Origin: Pseudomonadota bacterium
GTDB lineage: Bacteria > Pseudomonadota > Gammaproteobacteria > Burkholderiales > UBA9220
Assembly (NCBI GenBank): GCA_021845865.1
Contig: JAJZVC010000019.1
Coordinates: forward strand, 1 to 51,436
Length of the DNA stretch: 51,436 nucleotides
Direction of reading: 5' to 3'
Made by a program: the position numbers and the translations under genes
Shown here: positions 7,775-16,420 of the stretch, one piece after another
Numbering within the stretch: the stretch's first letter is position 1
Layout of the letters: every line of letters starts with the position of its first letter
Notes under the pieces: model-generated
Databases searched by the model: none
The model's input: only the letters and a program-made list of their open reading frames with translations
What the model was told of the DNA's origin: nothing

Positions 7775-9807
7775 CGGGGGACAAGCCCTTGCTCCTGGTC
7801 GAGGACCTCCGCACCCATTTCGCGGCAGAGGGGCGGACGGTATGCGCCGTGGACGGGGTTTCCTTCTCCCTGCGGCGGGGGGAAACCTTCGCCCTGGTGG
7901 GGGAGTCGGGCTGCGGCAAATCCATCACCGCCCTGTCCATCCTGCGCCTGCTGCCCGAGGCGGGACGCGTCGCCGGCGGCAGCGTCCAGCTCGACGGCAC
8001 GGATTTGCTGGCCTTGCCCGAAACCGCCATGCGGGACGTGCGGGGGCGGCGCATCGCCATGATTTTCCAGGAACCCCAGTCCTCGCTCAACCCGGTGATG
8101 ACGGTGGGGCGGCAGATCGGCGAGGTCTTGGCGCGGCACCGGGGCGTGGCCGGCGCGGCCAGGCGGCAGCGCGCCGTGGAACTGCTGGCGGCCGTGGGGA
8201 TTCCCGACCCGGAACGGCGGGTGGACGAGTATCCCTTCCAGCTTTCCGGCGGCATGAAGCAGCGGGTGATGATCGCCATGGCCCTGGCCGGCGAGCCCGA
8301 CCTGCTGATCGCCGACGAGCCCACCACCGCCCTCGACGTCACCATCCAGGCCCAGGTGCTGGAACTGATGCGGGAGCTTCAGCAGCGCACCGGCATGGCC
8401 ATGCTGCTGATTACCCACGACCTCGGCGTGGTGGCGGAGAACGCCGACCGGGTGGCGGTGATGTACGCCGGGGAAATCGTCGAAACCGCCGCCGCCGGGG
8501 AGTTTTTTGCCGCCCCGCGCCATCCCTATTCCCGCAAGCTGTTCGCCTCCCTTCCCGGGACGGCGAAGCGGGGGCAGCCCCTGGCCACCATTCCGGGGTC
8601 CGTGCCGCCCCTCGGCAGCGCTGCCGCCGGCTGCCGTTTCGCCAACCGCTGCGACCGGGCCGAGGCCCGCTGCCGCATCGAAACGCCGCCCTGGGTGGAG
8701 ACGGCGACAGGGGGGGCGCGCTGCCACCTGGTCCTCGAGGATGAAGGCGGGAAGGGCAAGGATGAAGGTGGGAGGATGAAGGATGAAGGGAAAACCGCCG
8801 CAGGCGACCAGCCTTCATCCTTCAGCCCTCAGCCCTCAGCCTTGCTCGAGGTCTCCGGCCTCAAGGTCTGGTTCCCGGTGCGCAAGGGGCTGTTCAAGCG
8901 CGCCGTCGGCCACGTCAAGGCGGTGGACGGGGTCTCGCTCACGCTGGCGGCCGGGCGGACCCTGGCCCTCGTCGGGGAGTCGGGCTGTGGCAAGACCACC
9001 GCCGGCAAGGCTATCCTGCGTCTGATCGAACCCAGCGGCGGCAAGGTGGTTTTCGCTGGCGCCGATCTGGCGTCCCTCGAACGGGAAGCCTTGCGGCGGC
9101 AGCGGGCGGCCATGCAGATCGTTTTCCAGGACCCCTATGCTTCCCTTAACCCCCGCATGCGGGTGGCGGAAATCGTCGAGGAGGGCATGGCGGCCCTGTT
9201 GCCAACCATGGAGGCCACGGCCCGGCGTGAGCGCACGGCGGCCTTGCTCGAACAGGTGGGGTTGCCGGCAGAGGCCGCGCTGCGCTATCCCCACGAATTT
9301 TCGGGCGGACAGCGCCAGCGCATCGCCATCGCCCGCGCCTTGGCCGTGAACCCCCGCCTCATCGTCTGCGACGAGCCCACCAGTGCCCTGGACGTATCGG
9401 TCCAGGCCCAGATACTCAACTTGCTGAAGGGCTTGCAGGAAGAATTGGGCCTGGCCTACCTGTTCATCACCCACAACTTGGCGGTGGTGGAGTACCTGGC
9501 CCATGAGGTGGCGGTGATGTACCTGGGGCGGATCGTGGAGCAGGGGCCGACGGAGGCCGTCTTGGCCAACCCTCTCCATCCCTACACCCGGGCGCTGCTG
9601 TCGGCGGTGCCCACGGTGGATGCGGCCAGGCGTCGGGAGGTGCTGAAGTTGCCTGGGGACCTGCCATCCCCCCTCGCTCCGCCGGACGGCTGCCACTTCC
9701 GGCCCCGCTGTCCGCAAGCCAGGGCGGAATGCGCCGCCAGCTACCCTGCTGCCCGGCGGCGCGGGGTGGACCACTGGGTGAGCTGCCACCTTTACGACGA
9801 AGGCTAG
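7771..9807 (+). CDS. yejF: Fused double ATPase of the peptide ABC importer (YejF-type)
   Basis: A 678-residue protein with two complete nucleotide-binding domains. Domain 1 has Walker [12 protein letters not shown]-loop [10 protein letters not shown], signature LSGGMKQRV, Walker [13 protein letters not shown] and switch His in THD. Domain 2 has [40 protein letters not shown] and THN. Each domain is followed by an oligopeptide-type cysteine motif (GCRFANRC...; GCHFRPRC...). It powers import through YejB/YejE. The start is an ATGA overlap. Between the domains, residues about 324-360 are a low-complexity segment ([11 protein letters not shown], then SSFSPQPSA) encoded by heptanucleotide repeats and flanked by CTCGAGG on both sides; without it the text reads LVLEVSGLK, a natural join. 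E. coli YejF is about 529 residues. Confidence 0.92.
   Translation: MTGDKPLLLVEDLRTHFAAEGRTVCAVDGVSFSLRRGETFALVGESGCGKSITALSILRLLPEAGRVAGGSVQLDGTDLLALPETAMRDVRGRRIAMIFQEPQSSLNPVMTVGRQIGEVLARHRGVAGAARRQRAVELLAAVGIPDPERRVDEYPFQLSGGMKQRVMIAMALAGEPDLLIADEPTTALDVTIQAQVLELMRELQQRTGMAMLLITHDLGVVAENADRVAVMYAGEIVETAAAGEFFAAPRHPYSRKLFASLPGTAKRGQPLATIPGSVPPLGSAAAGCRFANRCDRAEARCRIETPPWVETATGGARCHLVLEDEGGKGKDEGGRMKDEGKTAAGDQPSSFSPQPSALLEVSGLKVWFPVRKGLFKRAVGHVKAVDGVSLTLAAGRTLALVGESGCGKTTAGKAILRLIEPSGGKVVFAGADLASLEREALRRQRAAMQIVFQDPYASLNPRMRVAEIVEEGMAALLPTMEATARRERTAALLEQVGLPAEAALRYPHEFSGGQRQRIAIARALAVNPRLIVCDEPTSALDVSVQAQILNLLKGLQEELGLAYLFITHNLAVVEYLAHEVAVMYLGRIVEQGPTEAVLANPLHPYTRALLSAVPTVDAARRREVLKLPGDLPSPLAPPDGCHFRPRCPQARAECAASYPAARRRGVDHWVSCHLYDEG
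8734..8851 (+). repeat. Inverted heptanucleotide repeat array inserted in frame in yejF, flanked by CTCGAGG
   Basis: Left arm, 8739-8787: seven consecutive 7-mers, four of them GGATGAA (8739, 8760, 8774, 8781) and two GGYGGGA. Right arm, 8812-8839: CCTTCAT, CCTTCAG, CCCTCAG, CCCTCAG, the reverse-complement family. The arms can pair into a long hairpin (AAGGATGAAGG with CCTTCATCCTT). CTCGAGG occurs at 8734-8740 and 8845-8851, exactly 111 bases (37 codons) apart and in the same frame, so excising one copy plus the array restores a continuous reading frame. It reads as an acquired or expanded repeat tolerated in the linker between the two ATPase domains. Confidence 0.75.
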
Positions 9808-9814
9808 ACAAGAA

Positions 9815-9838
9815 AAAACCGCCCCGTGGGGCGGTTTT
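9815..9838. terminator. Bidirectional intrinsic terminator between yejF and mltD
   Basis: A perfect 10-bp stem AAAACCGCCC / GGGCGGTTTT (9815-9824 and 9829-9838) with a CGTG loop, followed by CTT on the plus strand and a run of T on the minus strand. It lies between two convergent genes and can stop transcription from both sides. Confidence 0.88.
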
Positions 9839-9864
9839 CTTATCCGGGATGGCCGCTGGTCCGG

Positions 9865-11568
9865 TCAGCTGTCCTTGGACGGGTAGACGGTGACCGCCGT
9901 GCCGGGCATCAGGCGCTTGGCGGACAGGTTGTTCCAGCGCTGGATGTCGTTGACCGCCACGTTGAACTTGCGGGCAATGCCGGCCAGGGTGTCACCCCTG
10001 CGAACGACGTAGCGGGTGGCCTTGGCGGTCTTGGCGTGCCGGCTCTCCGCCTTGTCGGCCTTGGCATGCTTGCTGGGCTTTTCCTTGGCGGCGGATTTTT
10101 CGTTGGCGGCCAGGACGGTGTTAACCCGCTTGCCCTCGCTGCTGCTCTTCGCGGCCACCACGGTTTCCGTCTCGATGGTCAGCTTTTGCTTGAGAGCCAG
10201 CTTTTCACCCTTGAGCTTGTTCCAGTGCTTGATTTCCGTCACGCTGACGTCGAAGCGGCGGGCGATGCTGGCCAGGGTGTCCCCCTTCTTGACCGCGTAG
10301 GTCTGCTTCCGGGTGACGGTCCGGCTGGGGGCGCTTTCCATCGCTTTCTCGGCCGGAGCGGCGGCCAGTTCCAGTTTGCCGTCATCGCTGCCGCCATCCT
10401 TGGCGGGCACCAGCAGGGGCTGGCCGCTGGCCTTCAGGCTGCGCTGGCCGATGTCGTTCACTTCCTTCAGCTTGGCCAGGGAAATGCCGAAATGGCTGGC
10501 GATCTTGTCGAAGCGCTCGCCCCGCCTGGGCGTGTAGGTTTTCCAGGACAGCAGGGGCTTGTCGTAGTCGTCCAGATTGGTGTTGAAATTCTCCGCCTTG
10601 TCCACCGGCAACAGCAGTTTCTTCTTGCCGTTCTGGGAATGAATGATCGGGCGGTTGTGGCCGGGGTTGAGGGACTCGAACTCGTCCAGGGAGATGCCCG
10701 CCAGCTTGGCGGCCACCTTCACGTCCATGCTCTGGGGCGCGGTGACGGTGGTGAAATAGGGGCGGTTGGGGATGGAAGCCAGGGTCATGCCGAAGGATGA
10801 CGGGTCGGCGATCAGGTGCTTGACCGCCAGCAGGCGGGGCACGTAACTGCGGGTCTCCGCGGGCATGTTGAGGCTCAGGTAGTCGGTGGGCAGGCCGGCG
10901 CGCTGGTTCTTGGCGATGGCGCGGGCGACGGAGCCTTCGCCCCAGTTATAGGCGGCCAGGGCCAGGGACCAGTCGCCGAACATGTCGTACAGTTTCTGCA
11001 GGTAGTCCAGGGCGGCGTTGGTGGCGGCGGCGATGTCGCGGCGACCGTCGTACCAGAAATTCTGCTGCAGGCCGAAATTCTTGCCGGTGGAGGGGATGAA
11101 CTGCCAGATGCCGGAAGCATGGGCGTGGGAGTAGGCCTTGGGATTGAAGGCGCTTTCGATCATCGGCAGCAGCGCGATTTCCGTCGGCATGCCGCGCCGT
11201 TCCACCTCGTCCACGATGTAGTACAGGTAGCGGCGGCTGCGCTCCACCATGCGCTGGACGTAGTCGGGCCGGTTGACGTACCAGTCCTCGTTCTCCTTCA
11301 CCAGCGGGGTGTCCAGTTCTTCCATGGCGAAGCCGCTGCGGACCCGCGCCCAGAGATCGTCCGACTGGACGACGGCGGAGGTTTCAGGGGCGTCGGTGGA
11401 GGAGGGCGCCGATTTGGCGGCCCGTGCCGACTTGGCGGGCGAGGTGCCCGCGCTGGCGGCGCCCCAGTCGTTGTCTTGCCAGGAGAAAGCGTCGTCCGCC
11501 ACGGCAGTGCCGGACATGACCAGAGCGATTGCCGCCGCGAGGCTGGCGTAGAGGTGACGTTTTTTCAT
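9865..11568 (-). CDS. mltD: Membrane-bound lytic murein transglycosylase D with LysM repeats
   Basis: A 567-residue exported peptidoglycan-cleaving enzyme. A signal peptide (MKKRHLYASLAAAIALVMSG, cleavage around AVA/DD) is followed by the SLT catalytic domain: LLPMIESAFNP with the catalytic Glu138, then SHAHASGIWQFIPSTGK and LALAAYNWGEGSV. The C-terminal half carries three LysM-type peptidoglycan-binding segments: a divergent one (YTPRRGERFDKIASHFG) and two clear ones (YAVKKGDTLASIARRF, YVVRRGDTLAGIARKF). No lipobox Cys is seen, unlike E. coli MltD, so it may be soluble or only loosely attached. The start has a CAGGGA ribosome-binding site. It follows gloB on the same strand, as in E. coli. 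Confidence 0.95.
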   Translation of the reverse strand: MKKRHLYASLAAAIALVMSGTAVADDAFSWQDNDWGAASAGTSPAKSARAAKSAPSSTDAPETSAVVQSDDLWARVRSGFAMEELDTPLVKENEDWYVNRPDYVQRMVERSRRYLYYIVDEVERRGMPTEIALLPMIESAFNPKAYSHAHASGIWQFIPSTGKNFGLQQNFWYDGRRDIAAATNAALDYLQKLYDMFGDWSLALAAYNWGEGSVARAIAKNQRAGLPTDYLSLNMPAETRSYVPRLLAVKHLIADPSSFGMTLASIPNRPYFTTVTAPQSMDVKVAAKLAGISLDEFESLNPGHNRPIIHSQNGKKKLLLPVDKAENFNTNLDDYDKPLLSWKTYTPRRGERFDKIASHFGISLAKLKEVNDIGQRSLKASGQPLLVPAKDGGSDDGKLELAAAPAEKAMESAPSRTVTRKQTYAVKKGDTLASIARRFDVSVTEIKHWNKLKGEKLALKQKLTIETETVVAAKSSSEGKRVNTVLAANEKSAAKEKPSKHAKADKAESRHAKTAKATRYVVRRGDTLAGIARKFNVAVNDIQRWNNLSAKRLMPGTAVTVYPSKDS

Positions 11569-11601
11569 TCCCTGAGCGTGCTTGTTTTTAAAACTCGGGC
11601 G

Positions 11602-11630
11602 ATGGTACCCCCCTCCCGGGGATGCGTCAA
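11602..11630 (-). promoter_or_regulatory. Promoter of mltD
   Basis: On the minus strand TTGACG (11625-11630) and TACCAT (11602-11607) are separated by 17 bases, placing the transcript start about 27 bases before the mltD ATG. It allows mltD expression independent of gloB across their 97-base gap. Confidence 0.5.
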
Positions 11631-11665
11631 GGTATTGCAGGAAAAGGGAAAATGGATTAGGCGGG

Positions 11666-12430
11666 TCAGGCTCCGTCCCGCCAGGCGCGCACGGCGGCGA
11701 ATACCTCCACCGGGGCGTTCAGGGGACGTCCGGCATGGGCGCTGGCGGCACGGATGACGTCCGGCGCTTCGAAGCGCAGAAAAGGGTTGGCGGATTTTTC
11801 CAGGGCCAGGGTCGTCGGCACGGTGGGCCGCCCATTTTTCCTCAGGGCCTGGGCGGCGGCTTCCCATTGCAGGAGGTCGGGGTTGCCGGATTCCACTTTC
11901 TTGGCGAAGCGGATGTTTTCCAGGGTGTACTCGTGGGCGCAGTAGATCAGGGTGTCGTCGGGCAGGGCGAGGATTTTTTTCAGCGAAGCCAGGGCCTGCT
12001 CCGGCGTGCCCTCGAACAGGCGGCCGCAGCCGATGCCGAAGAGGGTGTCGCCGCAGAACAGGGCGCCGGGGAGGGTGAAGCCCACGTGGTCCCGGGTGTG
12101 GCCGGGAAAAGCCAGAACGCCGAAGGTGGCCGGGAGCTCGGGAACGGTAATGAGGTCGCCTTCGGCCACAGGCGTGGTTTGGGGCGCCAGGGGGCCGCGG
12201 ACGGCGCCGTAAACCGGAACGGCGCGGTCCTGAAGCAGGTCGCCGATGCCGCCGGTGTGGTCGCCGTGGTGGTGGGTGGCGAGGATGGCGGCCAGGTTCA
12301 GGCCCTCCCGGCGGAGGAAACTCCGCACCGGCTCGGCCTCCCCGGGGTCCACGGCGACGGCGTGGCGGCCGTTGTGAATCAGCCAGATGTAATTGTCCTC
12401 GAAGGCGGGGATGGGAAGAATGGTCAGCAT
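11666..12430 (-). CDS. gloB: Hydroxyacylglutathione hydrolase (glyoxalase II)
   Basis: A 254-residue metallo-beta-lactamase-fold enzyme that hydrolyses S-lactoylglutathione to lactate and glutathione in methylglyoxal detoxification. It starts MLTILPIPAFEDNYIW, typical of GloB. The binuclear metal site is intact: ATHHHGDHTGG gives His53, His55, Asp57, His58; further ligands are in FPGHTRDHVGF, FCGDTLFGIGCGR and YCAHEYTLEN. Length matches the family (about 250). The ATG at 12430 was chosen over an upstream one at 12481 because it matches the conserved N-terminus and leaves room for a divergent promoter. It is divergent from the methyltransferase gene, as in E. coli gloB/yafS. Confidence 0.95.
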   Translation of the reverse strand: MLTILPIPAFEDNYIWLIHNGRHAVAVDPGEAEPVRSFLRREGLNLAAILATHHHGDHTGGIGDLLQDRAVPVYGAVRGPLAPQTTPVAEGDLITVPELPATFGVLAFPGHTRDHVGFTLPGALFCGDTLFGIGCGRLFEGTPEQALASLKKILALPDDTLIYCAHEYTLENIRFAKKVESGNPDLLQWEAAAQALRKNGRPTVPTTLALEKSANPFLRFEAPDVIRAASAHAGRPLNAPVEVFAAVRAWRDGA

Positions 12431-12479
12431 GGCCTGGACTCGGTATAAATGGGTTCTAAGTTCATTTAAACTAGCGCCC
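12431..12479. promoter_or_regulatory. Divergent gloB / yafS promoter region
   Basis: A 49-base AT-rich gap in GC-rich surroundings. For gloB (minus strand), TTTAAA and TATACC are 17 bases apart. A plus-strand TATAAA-like element also occurs but has no good -35. Neither start has a clear Shine-Dalgarno sequence. Confidence 0.4.
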
Positions 12480-13199
12480 ATGTCAATAGACGGTTTTGAA
12501 GATTGGATCGCTAGCCCGCTGGGAAGCTATTTGCTGGAGAGCGAGCAGCAGCGCTTCGACCGCATGGTGGCCGATGTTTTCGGCTTCAACGCGGTGCAGC
12601 TGGGTTTCGAGGGATTCGATCTGTTGCGGGCGAACCGCATTGCCAACCGTTTCCGGGCGGGGCGCGATGGGCGGGCGGGGCTGCTGGCCGACTTCGAGCA
12701 GCTGCCTTTCGCCGGCAACAGCGTGGATCTGCTGTTGATGCCCCATGTGCTGGAATTCAGCGCCAATCCCCACCAAGTGCTGCGGGAGGCGGAGCGGGTG
12801 CTGATCCCGGAGGGGCAGGTGGTGATCAGCGGCTTCAATCCCTGGAGCCTGTGGGGCCTGGGACGGCGCGCGCCGGGGCGGCGCGATGCCTATCCCTGGC
12901 GCGGCCGTTTCATCTCGCTGCCGCGTCTCAAGGACTGGTGCGCGCTCCTGGGGTTCGAGATCGTGGCGGGGGCCTTTTGCTGTTACGTGCCGCCCCTGGC
13001 CAACGAGCGCTGGCGGGAGCGTTTCCGTTTCATGGAAAAGGCCGGCGACCGGTGGTGGCCGGTGGGGGCGGGGGTGTATGTCGTCCAGGCCAAGAAACGG
13101 GTGCACGGCATGCGCCTCATCACCCCCGCCTGGAACGAGGTGGCCGCGACCCGCAAGGCCCTGGCGCCGGCGGCGCAGAAAAGCGAATACGAGGGATGA
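12480..13199 (+). CDS. yafS: SAM-dependent methyltransferase (YafS-like)
   Basis: A 239-residue class I methyltransferase-like protein (Methyltransf_11 type). The recognisable parts are FEQLPFAGNSVDLLLMPHVLEFSANP (Asp-rich loop and acidic motif), LREAERVLIPEGQVVISGFNPWSLWG, and a C-terminal half with WRGRFISLPRLKDW. The first part of the SAM-binding fold is degenerate: no clear GxGxG motif is visible around residues 35-50, so cofactor use is not assured. Position between gloB and rnhA matches E. coli yafS. The ATG at 12480 matches the conserved start; substrate is unknown. Its stop codon lies inside a heptamer repeat that continues into rnhA. Confidence 0.8.
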   Translation: MSIDGFEDWIASPLGSYLLESEQQRFDRMVADVFGFNAVQLGFEGFDLLRANRIANRFRAGRDGRAGLLADFEQLPFAGNSVDLLLMPHVLEFSANPHQVLREAERVLIPEGQVVISGFNPWSLWGLGRRAPGRRDAYPWRGRFISLPRLKDWCALLGFEIVAGAFCCYVPPLANERWRERFRFMEKAGDRWWPVGAGVYVVQAKKRVHGMRLITPAWNEVAATRKALAPAAQKSEYEG

Positions 13200-13214
13200 A
13201 GCATGAAGGATGAA
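13194..13214 (+). repeat. Heptanucleotide repeats spanning the yafS stop and rnhA start
   Basis: Three consecutive 7-mers GGATGAA, GCATGAA, GGATGAA. The first contains the yafS TGA (13197-13199), the second the rnhA ATG (13203-13205), and the third encodes rnhA codons 2-4 (Lys-Asp-Glu). Same 7-mer as in yejF. Confidence 0.75.
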
Positions 13215-13646
13215 GGAAAGATCGTGGACATCTACACCGACGGCGCCTGCAAGGGCAACCCCGGCCCCGGCGGCTGGGGAGCGCTGCTGGTGTACGCTGG
13301 GAAGGAGAAGGAATTGTTCGGCGGCGAAAAGGAAACCACCAACAACCGCATGGAACTGCTGGCGGTGATCCGGGCCCTGGAGGCCCTGACCCGTCCCTGC
13401 CAGGTGCGGCTGCACACCGATTCCCAGTACGTGCAGAAAGGCATTTCCGAATGGATACACGGCTGGAAGCGCAACGGCTGGCGCACGTCCAGCAAACAGC
13501 CGGTGAAGAACGCCGACCTGTGGCAGCGCCTGGACGAGCTGGCGGCGGGGCATGCCATCGAGTGGCGCTGGGTCAAGGGCCATGCCGGCCACGACGGCAA
13601 CGAGCGGGCGGACCAGCTGGCCAATCGGGGCGTGGCGGTTGCGTGA
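13203..13646 (+). CDS. rnhA: Ribonuclease HI
   Basis: A 147-residue RNase HI that degrades the RNA strand of RNA-DNA hybrids. Catalytic residues are all present: Asp13 ([16 protein letters not shown]), Glu51 (NNRMELLAV), Asp73 (HTDSQYV), His127 (KGHAGHDGN) and Asp137 (NERADQLAN); the basic handle [13 protein letters not shown] is intact. The first six residues (MKDEGK) are encoded by a GGATGAA repeat and replace the shorter, variable leader normally seen before the first strand. It starts 3 bases after the yafS stop codon, so it is translationally linked. Order yafS-rnhA-dnaQ matches E. coli. Confidence 0.97.
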   Translation: MKDEGKIVDIYTDGACKGNPGPGGWGALLVYAGKEKELFGGEKETTNNRMELLAVIRALEALTRPCQVRLHTDSQYVQKGISEWIHGWKRNGWRTSSKQPVKNADLWQRLDELAAGHAIEWRWVKGHAGHDGNERADQLANRGVAVA

Positions 13647-13709
13647 ACCGACGTGTCCTTTAGGGACATTACGTATTTAACGATCGCTGCCAGTAAGGAA
13701 TAATACTCC

Positions 13710-14429
13710 ATGCGACAAATTGTTCTGGATACCGAAACGACAGGCCTGGATTGGAAGGCCGGCCACCGGGTGATCGAAATCGCGGCGGTGGAAATGGTGA
13801 ACCGCCAGCTGACCGGCAATCACTTTCACTATTACTTGAACCCCGACCGGGAAATCGACGCTGGCGCCCAGGAGGTGCACGGCATCAGCCTTGAGTTTCT
13901 CCAGGACAAGCCGCGTTTCGGCGATATCGTCGGGGATTTTCTCGACTACGTGGCGGGGGCGGAGCTGGTGATCCACAACGCGCCCTTCGACGTGGGCTTT
14001 CTCAACCACGAGCTGGGCCTCCTGGGGAAGGAGCCGGTGGAAGCCGTTTGCAGCGGCGTGGTGGATACCCTGCGCCTGGCCAAGGAACTGCACCCGGGCA
14101 AGCGCAACAGCCTGGATGCCCTGTGCGAACGCTACGAAGTGGACAACTCGGGGCGGACGCTGCACGGCGCCCTGTTGGACTCGGAACTGCTGGCCGAGGT
14201 GTACCTGGCCATGACGCGGGGCCAGGAAACCCTGGCCATCGACATCGGCCACGATTCGGTGCTGGCCATGCCGTTCCAGGGCGAAGCCAGGCCGAAATTG
14301 TTCGTGCTGCCGGCAACGGAAGAAGAATTGGCGGCCCATCAGGCCCAACTGGAAGAAATAGAAAAAGCGAGCCAGGGAGACTGTTTGTGGAACAAGTTGG
14401 TGGGAGCGGAGACCGTGGCCGCGGGCTAG
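13710..14429 (+). CDS. dnaQ: DNA polymerase III epsilon subunit (3'-5' proofreading exonuclease)
   Basis: A 239-residue DEDDh exonuclease. Motif Exo I is LDTETTG (Asp7, Glu9), Exo II is HNAPFDVGFLN (Asp94) and Exo III is LHGALLDSELLAEVY (His152, Asp157). The C-terminal tail, with AAHQAQLEEIEKASQGDCLW, resembles the segment that tethers epsilon to the polymerase alpha subunit. It removes misincorporated bases during replication. The start has AAGGA upstream, and the 63-base gap after rnhA contains only a 5-bp mini-palindrome (TGTCC/GGACA, about 13658-13672). Its last 43 bases overlap the next gene, in another frame. Confidence 0.96.
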   Translation: MRQIVLDTETTGLDWKAGHRVIEIAAVEMVNRQLTGNHFHYYLNPDREIDAGAQEVHGISLEFLQDKPRFGDIVGDFLDYVAGAELVIHNAPFDVGFLNHELGLLGKEPVEAVCSGVVDTLRLAKELHPGKRNSLDALCERYEVDNSGRTLHGALLDSELLAEVYLAMTRGQETLAIDIGHDSVLAMPFQGEARPKLFVLPATEEELAAHQAQLEEIEKASQGDCLWNKLVGAETVAAG

Positions 14430-16405
14430 CGCTGCTCGCGCTGGGCCTGTTGGCGACGCCCGCCCTGGGGGCGGAGGATTTGTCGGAGAGCGCGTTCCTC
14501 GGCGAGGTGCCGGTGGTGCTCACCGTCTCGCGCCTGGCGCAGCCCGCCGACGAGGCGCCGGCGGCGGTGACGGTGATCGACCGGCAGATGATCCGGGAGT
14601 CCGGCGCCTGGGACTTGTCCGAGGTGTTTCGCCTGGTGCCGGGGATGTTCGTCGCCTACCATGCCGACCGTTTTTATGCCACCGACAGCACCGTCAGCTA
14701 CCACGGCCTGACCACCAATACCATGTCCCACCGCATGCAGGTCATGGTGGATGGCCGGACCATTTATTCTCCGCTCTACGGCGGCGTGATCTGGAGCGAC
14801 ATTCCCGTGGCCCTGGACGACATCGAGCGCATCGAGGTGGTGCGCGGTCCCGATTCGGCCAGCTACGGCGCCAACTCCTTCATGGGGGTGATCAACATCC
14901 TGACCCGCCACCCGGCGGAAGCGCAGGGAAGCCATGTCTCCCTTTCGGCGGGGAAGGGCAAGGAAGGGGGGCTGGCCCGCTACGGCGGGCGCAACGGCGA
15001 TTTCGCCTGGCGGCTGACAGCCGGTTACCGCAACGACCAGGGGGAGGACGCGGATATTCACAATCCCACTTCCCAGCAATACATCTGGGGCAAAAACAAA
15101 TTCGACGACAAAAAAATCCGCCAGCTGAATTTTCGCGGCGATTACCAGGCCGATGCGGCGAACAGCCTGGAGATCCAGTTCGGCTACAACGGCGGCCCGC
15201 GCCAGGTGGGCGAGGTGAACGACGTCTATGCCGCCAACAAGCGGGCCGACAACCATTTCGAGCAGCTGCGCTGGCGCCGGGCCACGGCGGGCGGCGGCGA
15301 AGTGGCGGTGCAGTTCTATCACCAGGTCGAGAGCAGCACGGCGACCCTGCTGGATTCGTCCGATCCGGCCTGGGGGCCGCTGGTGGGGGATGTCGTTGGG
15401 CGGCGCTATGAACTGGGCGTTCAGCATACCTTTTCCGCCGCTCCTGCCGTGCGGGTGGTGTGGGGCGCGGCGGTCCGCTACGACAAGACTTTTGCGCCGT
15501 ACGATCTCGCGGTCAGGGAAAACACCTATTTGTGGCAGGACCGTCCCTTCCACCTGACCCAGCTGTTCGGCAACCTGGAATGGCGGGCACGGCCCGACTT
15601 GGTGGTCAACCTCGGCGCCATGGGGGAGGACAACAGCTACACCGGCACCGACGTTTCGCCCCGTATCGCCGCCAACTGGCACTTCCGGCCCCGGCATACC
15701 CTGCGTCTCGGCCTTTCCAGGGCCACCCGCACGCCGACGGTGTACGAGAAGGCCTACGAGGAATACTGGCTGAACCCCGCCAGCAACAAGTACCACCCCA
15801 ACGTCCAGACGCTGCGGCCGGAACGGGTGGATTCCACGGATATCGGTTACGTTGGCAGCTTCGCGAGTCTGGACGTGGACTTCCGCCTGTTCCGGGATGC
15901 GTTTTCCGAACTGATTTCGGCTGAACCGGAGAAGGCGGCCATCGGCGGTAATCTGAACGCGGGCAATGCCACCATCAAGGGATTCGAAACCCAGCTGAAG
16001 TGGAATATCGGCAAGGCCACCCGCCTCATCTACAACCTGTCTCACGCGGTGGTGAAGAGCGGCAACAATTATGCCGAGTACACCAATTCCGTGCCCACCA
16101 ACAACCAAAGCCTGATGCTGAGCCACCGCTTCGATTCCCATTGGAGCGCCAGCCTGCTCGGTTACCAGGTGAGCGAAATGCACTTGAACGATACGGGCTC
16201 CGATCCCAGCGCCAACCGGCCCTGGTTCCTCAGCACCTACCGGCGCTGGGACAGCCGTGTCGCTTATGCTTTTCAGGTTGGACGGACCAATGGCGAGCTG
16301 GCCCTGAACATCCAGAACCTGGGGGACGAGTACCACTACGAGTACCGCTACGACAACCAGTACCCGGGCCGCACGGCCTGGCTCAACCTCAGGCTTGAGC
16401 TGTGA
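14387..16405 (+). CDS. TonB-dependent outer-membrane receptor, copy 1
   Basis: A 672-residue TonB-dependent receptor. I start it at GTG 14387: it has AGGGAGA at 14374-14380 six bases upstream and directly gives a signal peptide (RGRGLALLALGLLATPALGA, cleavage before EDLS). Longer in-frame openings are noise. The plug domain starts at VPVVLTVSRLAQ, continues APAAVTVIDRQMIRESGAWDL and contains VMVDGRTIYSPLYGGVIWSDI and DIERIEVVRGPDSASYGANSF; the remainder is a 22-strand beta barrel. The C-terminus is LNLRLEL, ending in Leu rather than the usual aromatic. Ligand unknown; plug wording is like BtuB/siderophore receptors. It overlaps dnaQ by 43 bases and heads a four-gene operon, with a close paralogue next door. 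Confidence 0.9.
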   Translation: MEQVGGSGDRGRGLALLALGLLATPALGAEDLSESAFLGEVPVVLTVSRLAQPADEAPAAVTVIDRQMIRESGAWDLSEVFRLVPGMFVAYHADRFYATDSTVSYHGLTTNTMSHRMQVMVDGRTIYSPLYGGVIWSDIPVALDDIERIEVVRGPDSASYGANSFMGVINILTRHPAEAQGSHVSLSAGKGKEGGLARYGGRNGDFAWRLTAGYRNDQGEDADIHNPTSQQYIWGKNKFDDKKIRQLNFRGDYQADAANSLEIQFGYNGGPRQVGEVNDVYAANKRADNHFEQLRWRRATAGGGEVAVQFYHQVESSTATLLDSSDPAWGPLVGDVVGRRYELGVQHTFSAAPAVRVVWGAAVRYDKTFAPYDLAVRENTYLWQDRPFHLTQLFGNLEWRARPDLVVNLGAMGEDNSYTGTDVSPRIAANWHFRPRHTLRLGLSRATRTPTVYEKAYEEYWLNPASNKYHPNVQTLRPERVDSTDIGYVGSFASLDVDFRLFRDAFSELISAEPEKAAIGGNLNAGNATIKGFETQLKWNIGKATRLIYNLSHAVVKSGNNYAEYTNSVPTNNQSLMLSHRFDSHWSASLLGYQVSEMHLNDTGSDPSANRPWFLSTYRRWDSRVAYAFQVGRTNGELALNIQNLGDEYHYEYRYDNQYPGRTAWLNLRLEL

Positions 16406-16420
16406 GGGGGCGCCGCTAGC

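Noticed and set aside
13658-13672. Terminator between rnhA and dnaQ
   Set aside because: Only a five-base stem (TGTCC/GGACA) and no T-run.
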